Assembly: GCA_964486135.1 (NCBI GenBank)
Contig: CAZAKT010000006.1
Coordinates: forward strand, 1 to 56,046
Reading direction: 5' to 3'
DNA length: 56,046 nucleotides
Source: UBA4923 sp964486135
GTDB lineage: Bacteria; Bacillota; Clostridia; Saccharofermentanales; DTU023
Shown: positions 8,755 to 16,500 of the stretch, piece by piece
Position numbering within the stretch: the stretch's first letter is position 1
Layout of the letters: each line of letters starts with the position of its first letter
Position numbers and translations under genes: made by a program
Notes under the pieces: model-generated
Seen by the model: only the letters and a program-made list of their open reading frames with translations
Databases searched by the model: none
Told to the model about the DNA's origin: nothing

Positions 8755-9519
8755 TCACCTCCCCTTGCGTTCAATCATAATTGGCGCGAACAGCGCTTTT
8801 TGTGTCACTTCCGCCTTGTTCTGGAAGACCAACTCCAGGAGGGCAAGAAAACCCGTGATCCGCTCCAGGGCTGGGAGTTCCGGCGGGAACAACTCATAGA
8901 AAAAGATCCTGGACCTACCACTTATCTGCCTCAGGATATGGCGCATGCGCTCGGCCAGGGAAACCCGTTCCCGGAGGAGGATCTGTTCGACCTGCTCACC
9001 CGTATCGGCAAACCTTCCCCTGTTGCGGGCCTCCAGTTCCTCCAGGGCCTGGTCAAAGCGGCTTCGCTCCAAGCGGGCCGCCGTCCGTTCCCGTGAGATG
9101 CCAAGACGCTCCGGTGGTGTGGGCGGCTTGATGAAGGAGCCGGCCCCGCCACTATGGCGCTGGCGGAGGGAGGAGGCCAGGAGGCGGCAGCGCCTGTACT
9201 GGAGGAGGCGGAGGATGAGCAGGTCACCTGGATCCATAGCCTCCCCTTCCGACGTCAGGGCCTGGTCCGGCAGGAGGAGGGTGGATTTCAGCTGGATCAG
9301 GGTCGCCGCCATCAGGAGAAAAGAGCTGGCCAACTCCATATCAAAATCGGGTCCCTGGCGGATGACCGCCAGGTATTGGTCGGCGATCGAGGCGATGGAG
9401 ACCCGGTTGACCGGGATCCGGTTCCGCTCGATCAGCTGGTTGAGCAGATCGAGGGGTCCCTCGTACTCCAGGATGTCAACGGTCAAGGTCTCTTCGTGAG
9501 CTGCCAGGCCTGTGGACAC
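8755..9519 (-). CDS. scpA: Segregation and condensation protein A
   Basis: The kleisin subunit of Smc-ScpAB, which bridges Smc heads and helps chromosome segregation. Typical features are EYEGPLDLLNQLIERN near the N-terminus, LASSFLLMAATLIQLKSTLLLP, and a C-terminal winged-helix segment (ITGFLALLELV). GTG at 9519 is preferred over GTG 9531 because AAGGAG then sits 7 bases upstream, giving 254 residues. The stop overlaps the ribosome binding site of scpB-cmk, which points to co-translation of the complex partners. Confidence 0.93.
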   Translation of the reverse strand: MSTGLAAHEETLTVDILEYEGPLDLLNQLIERNRIPVNRVSIASIADQYLAVIRQGPDFDMELASSFLLMAATLIQLKSTLLLPDQALTSEGEAMDPGDLLILRLLQYRRCRLLASSLRQRHSGGAGSFIKPPTPPERLGISRERTAARLERSRFDQALEELEARNRGRFADTGEQVEQILLRERVSLAERMRHILRQISGRSRIFFYELFPPELPALERITGFLALLELVFQNKAEVTQKALFAPIMIERKGR

Positions 9520-9549
9520 TTCCCTTCCCACTCCTTGTCCTCTGCCGGC

Positions 9550-10587
9550 CTAGCCGGCGGGAAAACCTATCTTCATGGCCTCGCGCGCCTGGGCCAGGAT
9601 CTGTCGGGCCACCACCCTTGCGGTCTCTGAGCCCTGATTCAGGATATCGAGCAAATGGGCCTTGTCCGCAAGAAGGGCCGTCCGCTTCTCATAGATGGGC
9701 TGGTGAAAGGCCAGCAACCTGGCGACCAGACGCTTCTTGCAGTCGACACAGCCGATCTGTCCGGCCCTACAGAGCTCTCCGATTTCCTCCGCCTCGTCGA
9801 TATTGAATTCCTTGTGCATGGCGTAGACGGAACAGATCTCGGGATGGCCGGGATCCGTCTTGTGGATCCTGGCAGGATCCGTCACCATACTCATAACCTT
9901 CTTTCTCACCATCTCGGGTGGATCGGAGAAGGCGATGACATTGTCATAGCTCTTTGACATCTTGCGGCCGTCCGTCCCGGCCAGGACCCGGCTTTTAGTC
10001 AGGAGGGCCTCCGGCTCCGGGAAGGTCTTCCCGTAGAGGTGGTTGAAGCGGCGGGCGATCTCGCGGGTCAGCTCCAGGTGGGGCAGCTGGTCCTCCCCGA
10101 CCGGCACATAGGCGGCCCGGTAGATCAGGACATCCGCTGCCATGAGGCAGGGATAGCCCAGGAAGCCCAGGGTCCTGATCTCAAGATTGGATAATTCCTT
10201 GATCAGGTCCTTGTAGGAGGGATTCCTCTCCAGCCAGGAGACGGGGGTCAGCATGGATAAGAGGAGGGAGAGTTCAGCGTGCTCGGGTACGGAGGACTGG
10301 AGGAACAAGGTGGTCCTGTCCGGATCGATCCCGCAGGCAATGTAGTCGGCCGCCAGACTCAGGGTCCGCTCCCTGAGCTCGGAGGTATCCTGGTAATGGG
10401 TGGTCAGGGCATGGTAGTCGGCGATGAAGTAGTAGCACTTGTAGTCATCCTGGAGGGCCACCCAGTTGGAGATGGCTCCCCCGTAATTGCCCAGGTGGAG
10501 GTCCCCAGTAGGGCGGGCACCTGAGACGACAACCGGCTTTTGTCCGCCAGCGGCCACTTGCTTCTTCTCTTGTTTTTCAGGACTCAT
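9550..10587 (-). CDS. trpS: Tryptophanyl-tRNA synthetase
   Basis: 345 residues, normal for bacterial class Ic TrpRS, which charges tRNA-Trp. The HIGH-type motif is GDLHLGNYGG at about residue 28-37 and the KMSKS loop is GRKMSKSYDN at about 207-216. GEDQLPHLELTRE is also conserved. ATG 10587 has TAGGAGGCGAGC just before it. It lies 9 bases downstream of the M50 protease gene and 30 bases upstream of scpA, in one likely transcript. No T-box leader is visible, as expected for an internal operon gene. Confidence 0.96.
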   Translation of the reverse strand: MSPEKQEKKQVAAGGQKPVVVSGARPTGDLHLGNYGGAISNWVALQDDYKCYYFIADYHALTTHYQDTSELRERTLSLAADYIACGIDPDRTTLFLQSSVPEHAELSLLLSMLTPVSWLERNPSYKDLIKELSNLEIRTLGFLGYPCLMAADVLIYRAAYVPVGEDQLPHLELTREIARRFNHLYGKTFPEPEALLTKSRVLAGTDGRKMSKSYDNVIAFSDPPEMVRKKVMSMVTDPARIHKTDPGHPEICSVYAMHKEFNIDEAEEIGELCRAGQIGCVDCKKRLVARLLAFHQPIYEKRTALLADKAHLLDILNQGSETARVVARQILAQAREAMKIGFPAG

Positions 10588-10596
10588 GCTCGCCTC

Positions 10597-11376
10597 CTAT
10601 CCGATGAACATAGGCATCTGCGGCAGGCCCAGGGCCGACTGCAATTGCTGGAAGAGCCAGGTGATCGGGTACTGGATCAGGTAATTGAAGGGTATCAGGA
10701 TGAAGCCCAGCAGACTGAACAGGTAGCGGCCCAGGAATATGACCAGGAAAAGGAAGGCCACGCCGATATAGCGCTCATAGCTCATGAGGGTTCGATACCA
10801 GCTGTCGGGCAGGGCCACGCCAAAAACCCGGTAGCCGTCAAGGGGGGGGACGGGGAGGAGATTGAAAACGGCCAGGAGCATATTGAGGGAAAAGAGCAGG
10901 GTGAAGAGGTTGATCAGGACAAGGGTCATGGCTCCGCTGGCCCCTGTTGCCAGATAGATGGTATAGACGACGCAGAAGAGGATCCAGGCGACCGTGCCCA
11001 GGAGGATGTTGGCCATGGGGCCCGCCAGGCTGGTAAGGAACATGCCCCGCTTCATATTCTTCACCCGGGTGAAGCGGGAGGGGTTGACCGGGACGGGCTT
11101 GGCCCAGCCGATACCGACAAAGAGGAAGGTCAGGGAACCGATGGGGTCCAGGTGGCGGAGGGGGTTGAGGGTCATCCTCCCTGCCAGTGCCGCCGTATCA
11201 TCGCCCAGCCTGAAAGCCATCCAGGCATGGGCAAATTCATGGAAGGACAAAGACAGGGTCATGACAAAGAGCATGGACAGCAGGTTGACGATATTCAGCT
11301 GGCTGAAATCCAGGAGGGCCAGGACTGCCGTCCCCGCCAGTGGGATATTCAGCTTATTTATAGTGGACAAGGGCAT
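10597..11376 (-). CDS. Site-2-protease-type M50 membrane metalloprotease
   Basis: 259 residues with about five or six membrane segments. The zinc motif HEFAHAW (HExxH) is in an early helix around residue 46-52, and the third ligand lies in NLLPVPPLDGYRV (LDG motif) at about 172-184. This matches the short M50 family members without PDZ or CBS domains that sit near scpA/scpB in many Firmicutes. They are presumed to cut membrane-embedded substrates, but the substrate here is unknown. ATG 11376 follows AGGAG. A TGTGC-TATAAT promoter lies 39 bases upstream, so the gene probably heads the operon M50-trpS-scpA-scpB/cmk-plsC-ispH/S1. Confidence 0.9.
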   Translation of the reverse strand: MPLSTINKLNIPLAGTAVLALLDFSQLNIVNLLSMLFVMTLSLSFHEFAHAWMAFRLGDDTAALAGRMTLNPLRHLDPIGSLTFLFVGIGWAKPVPVNPSRFTRVKNMKRGMFLTSLAGPMANILLGTVAWILFCVVYTIYLATGASGAMTLVLINLFTLLFSLNMLLAVFNLLPVPPLDGYRVFGVALPDSWYRTLMSYERYIGVAFLFLVIFLGRYLFSLLGFILIPFNYLIQYPITWLFQQLQSALGLPQMPMFIG

Positions 11377-11414
11377 GTTTGACTCCTAAGGATAAATCCC
11401 TTCTGATCTAATGG

Positions 11415-11425
11415 ATTATAGCACA
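11415..11425 (-). promoter_or_regulatory. Extended -10 promoter of the M50-trpS-scpA operon
   Basis: TGTGC-TATAAT on the minus strand (TATAAT 11420-11415), a perfect -10 with a TRTGN extension. The -35 region is poor, as allowed for extended -10 promoters. Confidence 0.6.
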
Positions 11426-11430
11426 GGCCG

Positions 11431-12489
11431 TCAGGGCAGGAGAGGGGCCCGGTATTCCTCGTAGCCTTCAGAAGAGGCCCTTTCCCCCCCTGTTATCCAG
11501 AGGGCCTCGCAGCCGGGAAAACGGGAAAGCAGGGCCTGCCCCTCCTCCCGATCCAGGAGCATGAGGGCTGTCGAAAGGAGGTCGCCCGTGGCCGAATCCG
11601 GGGCAATGACGGTGACGGCCTCGTGAAAGGAGGCCGGGTAAAGGGTCGCTGGGTCCAGGATATGCGAATAGATCCGGCCCTCATAACTGAAGTTTCGCTC
11701 ATAGTTGCCGGAGCTGACGACGGAGAGGCCGACTATGTCAAGGGCATCCAGGAGGCCATCGGCCTCAGGGTCGGGGTCCCTTATCCCCACCCGCCAGGCC
11801 TGGCCCGTCAACTCATTCCCCCCCACTGCCCGCACATTGCCCCCGATGTCGAGCAGGCCTGAGGTCAGGCCCTCTTCTTCCAGGAGCCGGCCGATCCTCT
11901 CCACGGCAAAACCCTTGGCCAGGGCGCCCAGGTCCAGGGACATGGCCGGGTCCTCCAGCTTGATTGTCCCCTCCTCCCGGTCAATCAGGACCTGGTCGAT
12001 CCGGCAATGGGCTCCGGCCTCCTCCAGGGCTTGGTCCCCAGGCAGGTAGGCCGCCTCCGGTGTCCGGTTGGCCGTCTCCCGGGCCTCCCGCCAGAGGGAG
12101 AGCGGGGCCCCCAGGGCGATGTTGACCCGGCCCCCCGTCCTCTCATAGGCCTCCAGCCCGTACTCGACCAGGTCGATCAGCTCGGCCGGACAGGCGACCT
12201 CGGTCCCCGCCCGGTCATTGACTGTCTTCATATTCACCTGGCCGGGATAATCCTTGTAGATATCGTAGAGGGCATGGTAGCGCCAAAGTTCCTCCTCTAT
12301 CAGGCCACGGTAGCTGTCAAAAGCCGCCTGGCCCCTGGTGACCAGGATGATCCTGGAAACCGTATCAAAGGGGCCTGTGACCTGGAATTCACGCCTCTGG
12401 AGCTCCGGCCGGCAGGCGGTCGGGATCAGGAAAAGGCAGGCCAGGAGGGCCGCCCAAAAGTTCGCTCTACTCTTCTTCATGCCTGTCAT
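11431..12489 (-). CDS. apbE: FAD:protein FMN transferase, lipoprotein
   Basis: An ApbE-family enzyme that moves FMN from FAD onto Thr/Ser of secreted or membrane redox proteins. The N-terminus is a lipoprotein signal (hydrophobic stretch, lipobox LIPTAC), so it acts outside the membrane. Family features are GPFDTVSRI, VNIALGAPLSLW, DLGALAKGFAVERIG, GLLDIGGNVRAVG and the Mg2+ site around SATGDLLSTALMLL. The start at 12489 (GGGGG four bases upstream) lies inside the end of the Gx gene; ATG 12480 is an equal alternative. It ends a tightly overlapping three-gene set with the Gx and NusG-domain-II genes. No FMN-binding acceptor protein is seen in the window. Confidence 0.92.
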   Translation of the reverse strand: MTGMKKSRANFWAALLACLFLIPTACRPELQRREFQVTGPFDTVSRIILVTRGQAAFDSYRGLIEEELWRYHALYDIYKDYPGQVNMKTVNDRAGTEVACPAELIDLVEYGLEAYERTGGRVNIALGAPLSLWREARETANRTPEAAYLPGDQALEEAGAHCRIDQVLIDREEGTIKLEDPAMSLDLGALAKGFAVERIGRLLEEEGLTSGLLDIGGNVRAVGGNELTGQAWRVGIRDPDPEADGLLDALDIVGLSVVSSGNYERNFSYEGRIYSHILDPATLYPASFHEAVTVIAPDSATGDLLSTALMLLDREEGQALLSRFPGCEALWITGGERASSEGYEEYRAPLLP

Positions 12490-13036
12490 CCGGCCCCCTG
12501 TCCCCGGCCTGGAAGAAAAGGCCAAGGGGTTTCATCATGGCATAAAGCAGGACGGCGGACAAAAGGCCGGTCAGGAGACCAAAGATAAGCAGGGGCGGCA
12601 GGACAAGCAGGAGGGGGAGGGGGTAGCGGAGGATGAAGATCAGGACCAGGAGCTGGCCGGCATTGTGGAAGAGGGCCCCTATGACTGAGAGGAGGAAAAG
12701 GGAGACCCGGCCCCTGCCCAGCCCATCAAGCGCGATCAGGATGAGGACGGAGAGGAGGGTCCCGGACAGGGAGACCAGGCCGGCCAGAAGCCCCCTTGTC
12801 ATGAATATGAAGAGGCTCTTCAGGATGGCCAGGCTGAAGGCCTGACTCCGGCCCAAAAAAAGAAGGGTGGCCATGACCGCGATATTGGCCAGGCCGTAGC
12901 GGAGGGGAACCGGCGAGGGCAGGGGCGGCAGGAGGTTCTCAAAAAGGCTCAAGGCCAGGGCCAGGGCCAGGAGCAGGCCCAAACGGGCCAGCTGGCGGGT
13001 TTTTCCGCCCCCTTGATCAGGCGATAAGGTCGACAT
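12467..13036 (-). CDS. Gx transporter family membrane protein (Hpre_diP_synt_I type)
   Basis: 189 residues, almost entirely hydrophobic with about five membrane helices. The early motif LPSPVPLRYGLANIAVMATL is typical of the family once named heptaprenyl diphosphate synthase component I and now called Gx transporter. The gene overlaps the NusG-domain-II gene upstream and apbE downstream, the same trio seen in flavinylation and extracellular electron transfer loci (I recall EetA/EetB in Listeria). By context it probably handles a flavin or quinone-related substrate, but this is inference. ATG 13036 is preferred over ATG 13045 because GGAGG then has a 9-base spacing. Confidence 0.8.
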   Translation of the reverse strand: MSTLSPDQGGGKTRQLARLGLLLALALALSLFENLLPPLPSPVPLRYGLANIAVMATLLFLGRSQAFSLAILKSLFIFMTRGLLAGLVSLSGTLLSVLILIALDGLGRGRVSLFLLSVIGALFHNAGQLLVLIFILRYPLPLLLVLPPLLIFGLLTGLLSAVLLYAMMKPLGLFFQAGDRGPDDRHEEE

Positions 13037-13430
13037 GGCCCTCATCCTCCTCCAGCCTGTCTATGACGATAAGGAATCGGTTGGGAACACAGGCGGCAAA
13101 CTCGCCCGGCTTCCCGATCCTGCCTGTCCTGATACAGACCCGGTCGGGGCAGTCCGACTCGACAAAGGCCAGGGTCCCGTCCTCGTACTGCCTGATCAGG
13201 ATCCGGGGGTTTTCCGAAAACTTATGGTCTTCCGCCAGCCCCTCAACCAGGGGGATCTCCCGGATCAGCCGGTCCTCATAATAGACCCGGGCCACCCGGC
13301 TCCCCCCTCCCCGGCCCTCCTGACCCAGCCAGAAAATAAGGGCGGCGGCCGCCAGGACGGCCAGGACCACAAAAAGATCGCGCGGCCGGAAAAAGGTCCG
13401 GCCGCGCGGCGTCTGATCTTTCCTTTTCAT
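13017..13430 (-). CDS. NusG domain II-containing membrane-anchored protein
   Basis: 137 residues: a basic N-terminus, one membrane segment at about 19-36, then an extracytoplasmic domain with the hallmark SDCPDRVCIRTGRIGKPGE and a later Cys (AACVPNRFLIVI). This is the NusG domain II family, which resembles the extra domain of some NusG proteins and is encoded with Gx transporters and ApbE. I recall it as EetA in Listeria. The exact function is unknown; the paired cysteines suggest a redox or cofactor role. ATG 13430 has a weak GGGGACAG upstream. Across the adjacent gap the upstream gene is an L,D-transpeptidase that may share the transcript. Confidence 0.85.
   Translation of the reverse strand: MKRKDQTPRGRTFFRPRDLFVVLAVLAAAALIFWLGQEGRGGGSRVARVYYEDRLIREIPLVEGLAEDHKFSENPRILIRQYEDGTLAFVESDCPDRVCIRTGRIGKPGEFAACVPNRFLIVIDRLEEDEGHVDLIA
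13379..13408. repeat. Perfect 11-bp inverted repeat early in the NusG-domain-II gene
   Basis: CGCGCGGCCGG (13379-13389), loop of 8 bases, CCGGCCGCGCG (13398-13408). It lies within the first 20 codons, has no T-run, and encodes the basic GRTFFRPRDL stretch. Confidence 0.7.
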
Positions 13431-13439
13431 CTGTCCCCG

Positions 13440-13577
13440 CCCCTTATCGGGACCCCTTNNNNNNNNNNNNNNNNNNNNNNNNNNNNNNNNNNNNNNNNNN
13501 NNNNNNNNNNNNNNNNNNNNNNNNNNNNNNNNNNNNNNNNNNNNNNNNNNNNNNNNNNCCCCTTATCGGGACCCCTT
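13440..13577. other. Assembly gap (100 N at 13459-13558) flanked by identical 19-mers
   Basis: CCCCTTATCGGGACCCCTT occurs at 13440-13458 and again at 13559-13577. The two contigs probably overlap by these 19 bases. If merged, the L,D-transpeptidase stop would lie only about 30 bases before the NusG-domain-II start codon. Confidence 0.9.
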
Positions 13578-13579
13578 CA

Positions 13580-14770
13580 CTAATCGCCCGAACTGCTACT
13601 GCCCGCGGTCGTGCTTTCCATTGGCTCCGTAGTCTCGGGTTCAGTGGTCGGGGCGGCGGCCGTCGTGGTCGGGGCGGCGGCCGTCGTGGTCGTGGCGGCG
13701 GCCGTCGTTGTCGGCTTCGTCACGGTCGTAGGTTTAGGTGTAGTTGTGGGTGCCGGTGTCGGCTCTGTCGGTTCGGTCGGTTCCGGTACCGTCGTTTCCG
13801 GTTCGGTCGGGAAGGGGGCCGGAGCCTGGTAGCCCGGATAGTTGGGATCGGTCGGATCCCAGTTCCGGGATCCGCTGAGGGCGGCCGGCAGAGGGGCCGG
13901 GCCCAGGGGCGATCTGCCAGGGAAGGCAGAGCTGTAACTGGAGATGACATAGCAGGGCATGCCCCGGTAGCTGTTGTTGTAGAGGAACTGGGCATCACGC
14001 AAGGCCATGCGGATGCAGCCATGGGAGCTGGTCCGTCTGCCCAGGACATCATAGCCGTTGTACATGTAGCAACGGGTGGGGTCGAACCTGGCCCTGCCCT
14101 GGCTATCCTTCAAAAGGTCATAGGGAACAGAGTGGAACCAGATGGAGCCACTCAGGTGGGTGGCATAGCGGACCCAGCAATCGATAGTGCTCTTGGATGA
14201 TCTGAAGATGGTCAGGGCCGACTTCCTCCCCCCCAGATAGTAGGGGCGGCTGGGCCCCGGGGCAGGGGTCGGATAGCGGGCGGTTCCCGTGGAGCAGCGG
14301 ATGGCATAGGCCTCAAATTCCTGGCCCGTCGCCGGATCCACCTTGTAGAAGATGATCCGCTGCAGGTCGAGGAAGACCCGGATGGAGGAAAACCTTCCAC
14401 CCAAGCTGTATCTTGCAGTTGTGGTCGTCGTGGTCGCTGTCGAGCCTGTCGACGTCGAGGAAGTGGAGCTGGTGCTGGTCGGCGAGGTCGATGACAGGGC
14501 CACCGATTCCTGGGAAGGGCCTGTTATGGCAGGACGGCGGTTCTGCTTTTGCTCCTGCAGGCGGAAGATATGGAAATAATCCCATGTCGGGGACACTGCA
14601 TCCTTGTCAGCCAACACCTCCTGCGGATCCGGCGCGGTCGTTTCCACCGGCTTGGTATCCTCGGCCAGGGTGTATTGGTTATTGACGCTGAAGCCCCCGG
14701 TCATGAGGATGGCACCTGACACAAAGATCACACCAAGGATGACAGGAATATAATTGATAAGCTTCTTCAC
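13580..14770 (-). CDS. L,D-transpeptidase (YkuD), membrane-anchored with Thr-rich linkers (copy 1)
   Basis: A 396-residue surface enzyme. The N-terminal membrane anchor is about 5-25. A Ser/Thr-rich linker at about 90-120 follows, then a YkuD domain with the catalytic motif SSHGCIRMALRDA, then a Pro/Thr-rich tail. YkuD enzymes form 3-3 cross-links in peptidoglycan or attach proteins to it. The tail has three 21-bp repeats coding AAPTTT-like units. GTG 14770 is chosen because the frame upstream (GTG 14815) runs through a TATAAT box; AAAGGG lies 11 bases upstream. It is a paralogue of 14952-16202, sharing WVRYATH, the SHGCIR region and the WDPTD segment after the domain. Confidence 0.88.
   Translation of the reverse strand: MKKLINYIPVILGVIFVSGAILMTGGFSVNNQYTLAEDTKPVETTAPDPQEVLADKDAVSPTWDYFHIFRLQEQKQNRRPAITGPSQESVALSSTSPTSTSSTSSTSTGSTATTTTTTARYSLGGRFSSIRVFLDLQRIIFYKVDPATGQEFEAYAIRCSTGTARYPTPAPGPSRPYYLGGRKSALTIFRSSKSTIDCWVRYATHLSGSIWFHSVPYDLLKDSQGRARFDPTRCYMYNGYDVLGRRTSSHGCIRMALRDAQFLYNNSYRGMPCYVISSYSSAFPGRSPLGPAPLPAALSGSRNWDPTDPNYPGYQAPAPFPTEPETTVPEPTEPTEPTPAPTTTPKPTTVTKPTTTAAATTTTAAAPTTTAAAPTTEPETTEPMESTTAGSSSSGD
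13646..13708 (-). repeat. Three 21-bp tandem repeats in the transpeptidase tail
   Basis: Unit GGTCGGGGCGGCGGCCGTCGT on the plus strand, twice exact and once with one change. It encodes Ala/Thr/Pro-rich tail residues and is likely to vary in number between strains. Confidence 0.7.
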
Positions 14771-14806
14771 AGAAAACAGGTCCCTTTCGTCCTGGAATTT
14801 TTCACT

Positions 14807-14812
14807 ATTATA
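14807..14812 (-). promoter_or_regulatory. Probable -10 box of transpeptidase copy 1
   Basis: TATAAT on the minus strand, 36 bases upstream of the chosen GTG. No good -35 at 16-18 bases. Confidence 0.35.
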
Positions 14813-14885
14813 CACAAGTATAACTTGCTATTCCCTACCAGGCAATTCCCGGATTATAGCCTCATCCTAATAATTCGCCGGCTAT

Positions 14886-14921
14886 GAAAAACCGCCCTCC
14901 CCCTGGAAAGGGGAAGCGGTT
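14886..14921 (-). terminator. Rho-independent terminator after transpeptidase copy 2
   Basis: On the minus strand AACCGC-TT-CCCC, loop TTTCCAG, GGGG-AGG-GCGGTT, then TTT. It separates the two L,D-transpeptidase genes into independent transcripts. Confidence 0.7.
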
Positions 14922-14951
14922 GAAAGATCAAATCAGTGACAGGATTTCCAT

Positions 14952-16202
14952 CTAGCCGTCCCCATTGCCATTCTCCGGCGTTGTCGTTGCCGGCTCCGTC
15001 GTAGTCGGCGTCGGCGTCGGCGTCGTCGCCGGCGGCGGCGCCTTGGTTGTCGTCGGCGGCGGGACTGTTGGCGGCGGCGCCTTGGTTGTCGTCGGCGGCG
15101 GGTCCGTCGGCGCCGGGGTCGGGGGATCCGTCTCGGGCGGCGTGGTCGTCGCTGTCATCTCCTCCTCGGTCACCACCTTGATCTTGGTCCGCAGCTCCTC
15201 ATAGGAGCCATCCGGATAGGTAATGACAAGCAGGACTGTCCTCAGGACGGGGTTGGCCACATCGGGAGTGTAAAGGTAGCGGTAGCTGGTGCCGGCCGGG
15301 AGCTGGTCCTTGTTGGCAACACAGTCAGCAGCGGGCGGCAGGGTGCCGGCCGGGGTCATGGGCTGGGCGGCCGCCGGCTTGTACTTCCAGGCCATATTGT
15401 TCTTCTCGCGCTGGCGGTAGGGGTTGGCGGGGTCCATATCCGTGGGATCCCAGCGGGTATTGAGGTCAACCGGGGGCAGGCTTGCCGCGTCCGGGATATT
15501 GTAGCCCTTGCTGCTTTGGAAGACATAGACCGGCATGCCCTTGTGGACATTGTCGGCCAGCCAGATGGCATCGCGCATGGCCAGGCGGATACAGCCGTGT
15601 GAGATGGTGTTCCGGCCCAGGCTCCGATAGCCCGCCAGGTTGAAGAGGCTCTTGTCGAGGGGGACATCCTTGCCGTCCGGATCCACGAAGTGGTCGTAGG
15701 GCTGTGAATGGAAGAAGATGTCACCCGCGATATGGGTGGCGTAGCGGACCCAGACGATGGGGCGGGACTTGGTAAAGAGCATGAGACGGGCCGTATAGCC
15801 TGAAATGATATGGGGCTTGTCGGCCGGCGTCGTCGGCGTCTTCAGCTCACCGGCGCCGGTGGAGATCCTCAGGGACACCTCGGCTAGGGATGCGCCGTCT
15901 TCAGGCGTATGGAAGAAGACGGCCCGCTGGATGTCAAGGAAGACGATGACATGGGAGAAATGGTGGATTACCTCGGGTTCCGTGGTCGTGGTGGTGGTCG
16001 TCGTGGTTGTGGTAGTTGTTGTGGTTGTTGTGGTCGTCGTTGTCTCGGGCGTGGTGAACTCGAAGTCATCCGGCGGATCTTCCAGGCCTTCCATGGGAGC
16101 CACGGCTGTCCGTCTGCAGGAAAAGGCGCAGAGGGCCGAAGTCATAAAAATGACAGAAATAATAAGAAGCACGATGGCTTTCCGGTCAAGGATGCGTTTC
16201 AT
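14952..16202 (-). CDS. L,D-transpeptidase (YkuD), membrane-anchored with a 21-Thr linker (copy 2)
   Basis: 416 residues. An N-terminal hydrophobic segment (about 9-28) ends in CAFSC, so a lipoprotein or a signal anchor is possible. An uninterrupted run of 21 threonines (about 54-74) forms a linker. The YkuD domain follows, with FHSQPYD and the catalytic SHGCIRLAMRDAIW. A region of about 80 residues after the domain is not recognised, and the tail is Pro/Thr-rich. The product is an extracytoplasmic peptidoglycan cross-linking enzyme, paralogous to 13580-14770. The ATG at 16202 gives a good signal sequence, although the ribosome binding site (GGAG about 15 bases upstream) is weak. Confidence 0.88.
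   Translation of the reverse strand: MKRILDRKAIVLLIISVIFMTSALCAFSCRRTAVAPMEGLEDPPDDFEFTTPETTTTTTTTTTTTTTTTTTTTTEPEVIHHFSHVIVFLDIQRAVFFHTPEDGASLAEVSLRISTGAGELKTPTTPADKPHIISGYTARLMLFTKSRPIVWVRYATHIAGDIFFHSQPYDHFVDPDGKDVPLDKSLFNLAGYRSLGRNTISHGCIRLAMRDAIWLADNVHKGMPVYVFQSSKGYNIPDAASLPPVDLNTRWDPTDMDPANPYRQREKNNMAWKYKPAAAQPMTPAGTLPPAADCVANKDQLPAGTSYRYLYTPDVANPVLRTVLLVITYPDGSYEELRTKIKVVTEEEMTATTTPPETDPPTPAPTDPPPTTTKAPPPTVPPPTTTKAPPPATTPTPTPTTTEPATTTPENGNGDG
15981..16043 (-). repeat. Poly-threonine codon run (21 ACN codons)
   Basis: All four Thr codons (ACA, ACC, ACG, ACT) are mixed in the run. The Thr tract is therefore kept at the protein level rather than by simple triplet slippage. Confidence 0.85.
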
Positions 16203-16420
16203 GAGGCGCTTTTTATTCTCCGCTATAGCTAATCTGGGGCCAGGCCGACGGTTGCGTCAACCTGCAATCCCTAACAAAATACCATATGGCAGGCCTTTTG
16301 GATAGGCGCCTATATTACCCTTTTATCCAAATATTGGTCAAGCAAGGGGGCTACATTTGGGCGACTTCCCCCGGAAGCCCGGCAGGGCCGGACGGAATGG
16401 TCACAGAATGCTAATAGGCT

Positions 16421-16431
16421 TGTGTTATCAT
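16421..16431 (+). promoter_or_regulatory. Possible extended -10 promoter for the acyltransferase-like gene
   Basis: TGTGT-TATCAT, 70 bases upstream of ATG 16501. The divergent 298-base stretch 16203-16500 otherwise holds only a 12-bp palindrome (ATAGGCGCCTAT, 16302-16313). No RNA gene or ORF is seen in it. Confidence 0.35.
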
Positions 16432-16500
16432 AGACCGGATATTTCGCAGGATGCTTCAAAAGACATCAGGCTACCTTGACCGGGGAAGGGAATACCCGCT

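Noticed and set aside
13600..13760. Short direct repeats as a CRISPR array
   Set aside because: The 21-bp units are contiguous without spacers and encode the Ala/Thr/Pro tail of the transpeptidase in frame.
16302..16313. Palindrome ATAGGCGCCTAT as an operator
   Set aside because: A single 12-bp palindrome between divergent genes, not overlapping a convincing promoter and not repeated elsewhere in the window.
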